Source of the DNA: Clostridia bacterium
Lineage (GTDB): Bacteria > Aerophobota > Aerophobia > Aerophobales > AE-B3A
Assembly: GCA_009618505.1 (NCBI GenBank)
Contig: WJOQ01000335.1
Span: 1-6,382 of the forward strand
Length of the DNA: 6,382 bases
Direction: 5' to 3'
This document shows, piece by piece, positions 5,664 to 6,382 of the stretch. Numbering within the stretch: position 1 is the stretch's first letter; each line of letters starts with the position of its first letter. The notes under the pieces were generated by a model. It worked only from the letters and a program-made list of their open reading frames with translations. It was not told where the DNA came from and ran no database searches. A program made the translations under genes and the position numbers.

Positions 5664-6382
5664 TATTTGAAAATTGACCCTATTTGCCTTACCGCTTTTT
5701 CTATTTTTTGCTCATCAGCAACGAGAGCAAATCTTACAAAGCCCTCTCCTCCTTCCCCAAAGCCAATCCCAGGAGAAACTACTACGCCTGTTTTCTGTAA
5801 AAGAAACTTACTAAACTCTAAAGAAGACATCCCTGAATAAGAAGGAGGAATAGAAGCCCAAACATACATGGTAGCCATAGGAAGTTCTACCTCCCAACCT
5901 AATTCTGTCAGTCCCCGCACCAACACATCTCTTCTTTTTTGATAAACCTGACGAATCTCCTTCACGCAATCCTGTGAATTTGTCAAAGCTAAGCAGGCCG
6001 CTTTTTGAACGGGAGTAAATATACCAAAATCAATATAAGATTTTACCCGAAAAATAGAATCTATAATATCTCCATTTCCTACTACAAAACCTATCCGCCA
6101 CCCTGGCATATTATAGGTCTTAGAAAAAGAATGAAATTCAATCCCAAGCTCTTTAGCCCCCTTTGTCTGAAGAAGGCTGGGCGGTCTATATCCATTAAAG
6201 GTTATCTCAGAATAGGCAAAATCGTGAATTAGAATAAGTCCATACTTTCTGGCAAAAACAACTGTTTCTGCAAAAAATTCCTTACTTGCTATGGCTGCCG
6301 TAGGATTATTAGGATAACTGACAAGGACAGTCTTGGCTTTCTTTAGCACTTCTCCCGGGACAGAGGAGAAATCAGGAGAAAA
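5663..6382 (-). CDS. class I/II PLP-dependent aminotransferase, AlaC/DapL group (N-terminal part outside window)
   Basis: The last 239 residues of a fold-type I aminotransferase; whole enzymes of this group have about 390-410. Such cytoplasmic enzymes move an amino group between an amino acid and a 2-oxo acid using pyridoxal phosphate. Visible motifs: SYPNNPTAAIA, HDFAYSEITF (Asp to the PLP ring nitrogen and Tyr, visible residues 54 and 57), SFSKTYNMPGWRIGF (Schiff-base Lys at visible 88; Arg at 96), and FVRFAL with the substrate-carboxylate Arg at about 217. FTPVQ, MYVWASIP, SLEFSKFLL and VSPGIGFG resemble alanine aminotransferase AlaC more than LL-diaminopimelate aminotransferase DapL, which usually has NPTGA and TPGNGFG. 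Alanine synthesis from pyruvate is favoured, but DapL is not excluded. The frame is open to the right edge. The stop codon touches the GAAC heptad array. No terminator is seen. Confidence 0.88.
   Translation of the reverse strand, partial: FSPDFSSVPGEVLKKAKTVLVSYPNNPTAAIASKEFFAETVVFARKYGLILIHDFAYSEITFNGYRPPSLLQTKGAKELGIEFHSFSKTYNMPGWRIGFVVGNGDIIDSIFRVKSYIDFGIFTPVQKAACLALTNSQDCVKEIRQVYQKRRDVLVRGLTELGWEVELPMATMYVWASIPPSYSGMSSLEFSKFLLQKTGVVVSPGIGFGEGGEGFVRFALVADEQKIEKAVRQIGSIFK

Noticed and set aside
5417..5840. Plus-strand open frames across the intergenic repeats and into the aminotransferase gene
   Set aside because: They consist of heptad repeat sequence or the antisense of a clear gene, with no ribosome site and no recognisable protein.

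Overview
The window looks like a chromosome segment from an AT-rich bacterium with strong AGGAGG-type ribosome binding sites. It is probably an uncultured lineage with a cell envelope that handles exported coiled-coil and LysM proteins. Nothing here fixes the phylum: the housekeeping genes are ordinary, and degenerate 7-nt repeats between genes are only a weak hint toward environmental candidate-phylum genomes. No tRNA, rRNA, CRISPR array, transposase or phage gene was found.

Positions 1-3307 (+ strand) hold a tight housekeeping operon: the 3' end of acpS (holo-ACP synthase), the bifunctional NAD(P)HX repair enzyme nnr, the termination factor rho, and rpmE for ribosomal protein L31. Nnr and rho overlap by 14 nt. 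Rho and rpmE overlap by 4 nt. The operon promoter lies outside the window.

Positions 3308-3471 are a short convergent intergenic region with small inverted repeats and short 7-nt periodic stretches. Positions 3472-5239 (- strand) hold a two-gene module of exported proteins. The first gene encodes a signal-peptide protein built from eight 32-residue coiled-coil-like repeats (a 96-bp DNA repeat) with a hydrophobic C-terminal tail. The second, 37 nt downstream, encodes a signal-peptide, coiled-coil protein ending in a LysM peptidoglycan-binding domain. An extended -10 promoter (TGGTATAAT) lies just upstream. This pair is the least ordinary coding content in the window and is probably a cell-envelope structure, but its function is unknown.

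Positions 5240-5662 carry no gene. They hold the promoter and leader of the module, a perfect 12-bp hairpin, and about 230 bp of stacked degenerate heptanucleotide arrays of several unrelated motif families, some in inverted orientation. Positions 5663-6382 (- strand) are the C-terminal 239 residues of a class I/II PLP-dependent aminotransferase of the AlaC/DapL group, running off the right edge.

The most interesting items are the mosaic heptanucleotide region, the higher-order 96/192-bp coding repeat, and the coiled-coil plus LysM gene pair. None of them shows the hallmarks of a defence or mobile system.
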